Positions 5,571 to 8,314 of a stretch of DNA of 8,314 nt are shown one piece after another; positions within the stretch are counted from its first letter, which is position 1; each line of letters starts with the position of its first letter. The notes beneath the pieces are model-generated. The model made no database searches. It was not told where the DNA came from and saw only the letters and a program-made list of their open reading frames with translations. This DNA comes from Clostridia bacterium (GTDB lineage: Bacteria; Bacillota; Clostridia; Oscillospirales; Oscillospiraceae): positions 1 to 8,314 of the forward strand of contig QKDF01000181.1 of NCBI GenBank assembly GCA_003245395.1, given 5' to 3'. Both the position numbers and the translations under genes were made by a program.

Positions 5571-6659
5571 TCAGCCGTGTTCCGCCAATGCGGAAAACAG
5601 AGTCAGCGTCTGGGGCAGGATATCGTCCGGGAAGAAATAGTTTTCCGTATGCAGCTGCGGCCATGAAAGTCCTGCGCCCACTCCCACCATCACGGCTTTG
5701 GCAAAAGCGCCGTAGTATCCAAAGTCCTCCGACCAGCGCATGGGTTCAGGCATCTCGATGCAGGTAAGACCGGCTTCCCGGCAGATCTGTTCCACCCGAT
5801 CCAGAGTTTCGGTATCATTGGTTGCTGCGGGGAAAATGTCGCAAAAAGTATGCGATACCCGGACTCCATCGCTGAATGCCGCCGTTTCGGCGGTGTCTTC
5901 AATGGCGCCCGCAAGCGTATGCAGATCCGTATCGTTCCAAGCGCGCAGCGTCAGCCACAGCTCCGCGCTCCCGGCGGCACTACCGAAGGCCTTTTCCCCG
6001 ATCTGGGCACCGATCAGCGTCGCCATGGTCAGCCCCTGCCATCGACCGGAGTTCACCAGCTCCGGCAAAGCGGAGATCACATGGGCGGCGGCAAAACCGG
6101 GATTTTTTCCGGATTCGGGATAAGCCGCGTGGGAAGGTGTTCCATGGAAATTCAGGGTCATGCCGCGGGAGGCGCAGGCAAAGGTGCCACGGCGCAGCAG
6201 AATGGCTCCTGTCTCCCAGCCGGGGATGTTGTGGAAAGCGTAGACCCGGTCCACGGTGTGAGCTTTCAGCGCTTGAGCACAGATTTCTCCGCCCGCACCG
6301 GTTTCCTCGGCATGCTGAAAGATCAACACGATGTTCCGGCCAAGAGTCCGCCCCTCCAACCACAGTCCCAAGCCGGCCAACACGGCGCTGTGGCCGTCGT
6401 GACCGCACAGGTGGGCGGCGCCGTCGCCAAAGGGCAGTGCGTCCATATCCGCACGGAAAGCAATGGTTTCGTCTGCACCCGGTTCTTCGTGGATGGCGCA
6501 AAACCACTGCCCGTTGTCCTCCAGATGCAAAGTGGTATTATGGCAGAGAAATTCCATCAAAAAAGATTTCGTTTGTTTTTCCTGCCCGGATGGCTCGGCA
6601 AGGCTGTGCAGCATCTGCCGAAGCGCTCCGACCGTTGAAATGAGCTGCTCGTCGATCAA
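5571..6659 (-). CDS. M20-family metallopeptidase / amidohydrolase
   Basis: A 362-aa zinc-type hydrolase of the M20D (HipO/aminoacylase/IAA-amino-acid hydrolase) group, which cleaves N-acyl or N-carbamoyl amino acids or similar amides. Metal-ligand and catalytic motifs are all present: RADMDALPF (69-77), CGHDGH (85-90, Cys85 and His87), QHAEETGAGG (115-124, with the Glu pair 118-119), HNIPG (143-147) and LHTENYFFP (336-344, His337). The dimerisation domain begins near residue 165 (MTLNFHGTPSHAA, 167-179). No signal peptide is seen, so it is cytoplasmic. Start is the TTG at 6659, 6 nt after a perfect AGGAGGT (6672-6666). It lies 44 nt after the enolase stop with no hairpin between, so it is probably co-transcribed with eno. 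The substrate is not determined. Confidence 0.92.
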   Translation of the reverse strand: MIDEQLISTVGALRQMLHSLAEPSGQEKQTKSFLMEFLCHNTTLHLEDNGQWFCAIHEEPGADETIAFRADMDALPFGDGAAHLCGHDGHSAVLAGLGLWLEGRTLGRNIVLIFQHAEETGAGGEICAQALKAHTVDRVYAFHNIPGWETGAILLRRGTFACASRGMTLNFHGTPSHAAYPESGKNPGFAAAHVISALPELVNSGRWQGLTMATLIGAQIGEKAFGSAAGSAELWLTLRAWNDTDLHTLAGAIEDTAETAAFSDGVRVSHTFCDIFPAATNDTETLDRVEQICREAGLTCIEMPEPMRWSEDFGYYGAFAKAVMVGVGAGLSWPQLHTENYFFPDDILPQTLTLFSALAEHG

Positions 6660-6665
6660 AATGAT

Positions 6666-6672
6666 ACCTCCT
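6666..6672 (-). promoter_or_regulatory. Ribosome binding site that fixes a TTG start for the M20 gene
   Basis: AGGAGGT on the minus strand, 6 nt before the TTG at 6659. It is the full anti-16S complement and is well placed for that codon, which makes the non-AUG start credible. Confidence 0.8.
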
Positions 6673-6703
6673 GAAAGGGACTGGCCACGTATGGCGGAGT
6701 CTG

Positions 6704-8038
<1,335 letters not shown>

Positions 8039-8109
8039 CTTTTCCATTGCTGTGCTAAGAAAAAAATAACGGCTGTGCTTGTGGCCTCCCGGATTGTTTT
8101 ACCTGATGA

Positions 8110-8314
8110 CTACCACAATTTCAGTTGTCCGTCCATCGCCTGACCATCCAACTGGGGAGGAACGGCCCACAGTAGTCTGAGAGCAGCGTTTTTGTCCAAA
8201 AGCCAGCGTTCCGCGTTCCCCCGAGAGAGGATCAAAGGCATCCGGTCATGGATTTCGCCCATGGACGGGTTTGCCGCCGTGGTTACAATACAAAAGTTTT
8301 CCCGTCCCGCGCGC
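8110..8314 (-). CDS. SOS response-associated peptidase (SRAP, YedK/HMCES-like), 3' part
   Basis: Only the last 67 codons and the TAG stop (8112-8110) are in the window; the gene continues beyond 8314. The visible C-terminal part reads FCIVTTAANPSMGEIHDRMP, then LILSRGNAERWLLD and a short tail. The TTxANPxMxxIHDRMPxIL pattern is characteristic of SRAP proteins. These link covalently through Cys2 to abasic sites in single-stranded DNA, protecting them during replication. The His in EIHDRMP corresponds to the active-site His of YedK. The Cys2, Asn and Glu active-site residues lie outside the window. It is on the same strand as eno, 119 nt upstream, and could share a transcript. Confidence 0.85.
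   Translation of the reverse strand, partial: RAGRENFCIVTTAANPSMGEIHDRMPLILSRGNAERWLLDKNAALRLLWAVPPQLDGQAMDGQLKLW

Noticed and set aside
5850..6643. Two 255-262-codon plus-strand frames opposite the M20 gene
   Set aside because: Antisense to a gene with all catalytic motifs; Arg/Ser/Pro-rich shadow translations.
8049..8079. 8-bp direct repeat GCTGTGCT (8049-8056 and 8072-8079) upstream of eno
   Set aside because: Short, not inverted and with no recognised operator; this can occur by chance.

Overview
The window looks like a chromosomal segment of a fairly GC-rich Clostridia-type Firmicute. A gut Oscillospiraceae relative would fit, but this is inferred from style and not proven. The signs are strong AGGAGG-type ribosome binding sites, TTG starts, compact convergent genes sharing long GC-rich hairpin terminators, a DUF2087/GIY-YIG gene pair, a 617-residue AsnO-like asparagine synthetase and a signal-peptide lipoprotein. 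No phage, transposon, CRISPR, tRNA or rRNA gene was seen.

Layout from left to right. (1) A plus-strand 169-aa gene of unknown function (29-538) converges on a minus-strand two-gene operon: a GIY-YIG-like protein (922-1269) followed by a DUF2087 protein (626-925). The two are joined by an ATGA overlap and end in a hairpin terminator (615-644). (2) A divergent intergenic region (1270-1443) holds a good minus-strand promoter for that operon and a plausible plus-strand promoter. (3) The plus-strand unit carries a small multi-pass membrane protein gene whose reading frame is broken (1444-1870), then intact asnB (1885-3738). A 16-bp-stem hairpin follows and is shared with the convergent PAP2-family phosphatase gene (3804-4259, minus). 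(4) A 328-bp stretch without a convincing gene precedes a lipoprotein gene (4588-5502, plus), which ends at a 20-bp-stem hairpin. (5) The remaining genes are on the minus strand: an M20 metallopeptidase/amidohydrolase (5571-6659) downstream of enolase (6704-7990), and the 3' end of an SRAP (YedK/HMCES-like) gene running off the window (8110-8314).

The genes serve ordinary metabolism and maintenance: asparagine synthesis, glycolysis, amide hydrolysis, lipid or pyrophosphate phosphatase activity, and abasic-site protection. I see no convincing undescribed multi-gene system. The most interesting local signals are the frame break in the small membrane gene next to asnB, which coincides with a 10-bp direct repeat offset by 28 nt, and the translationally coupled GIY-YIG/DUF2087 pair. 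A tandem C-terminal module in the lipoprotein is also worth a look.
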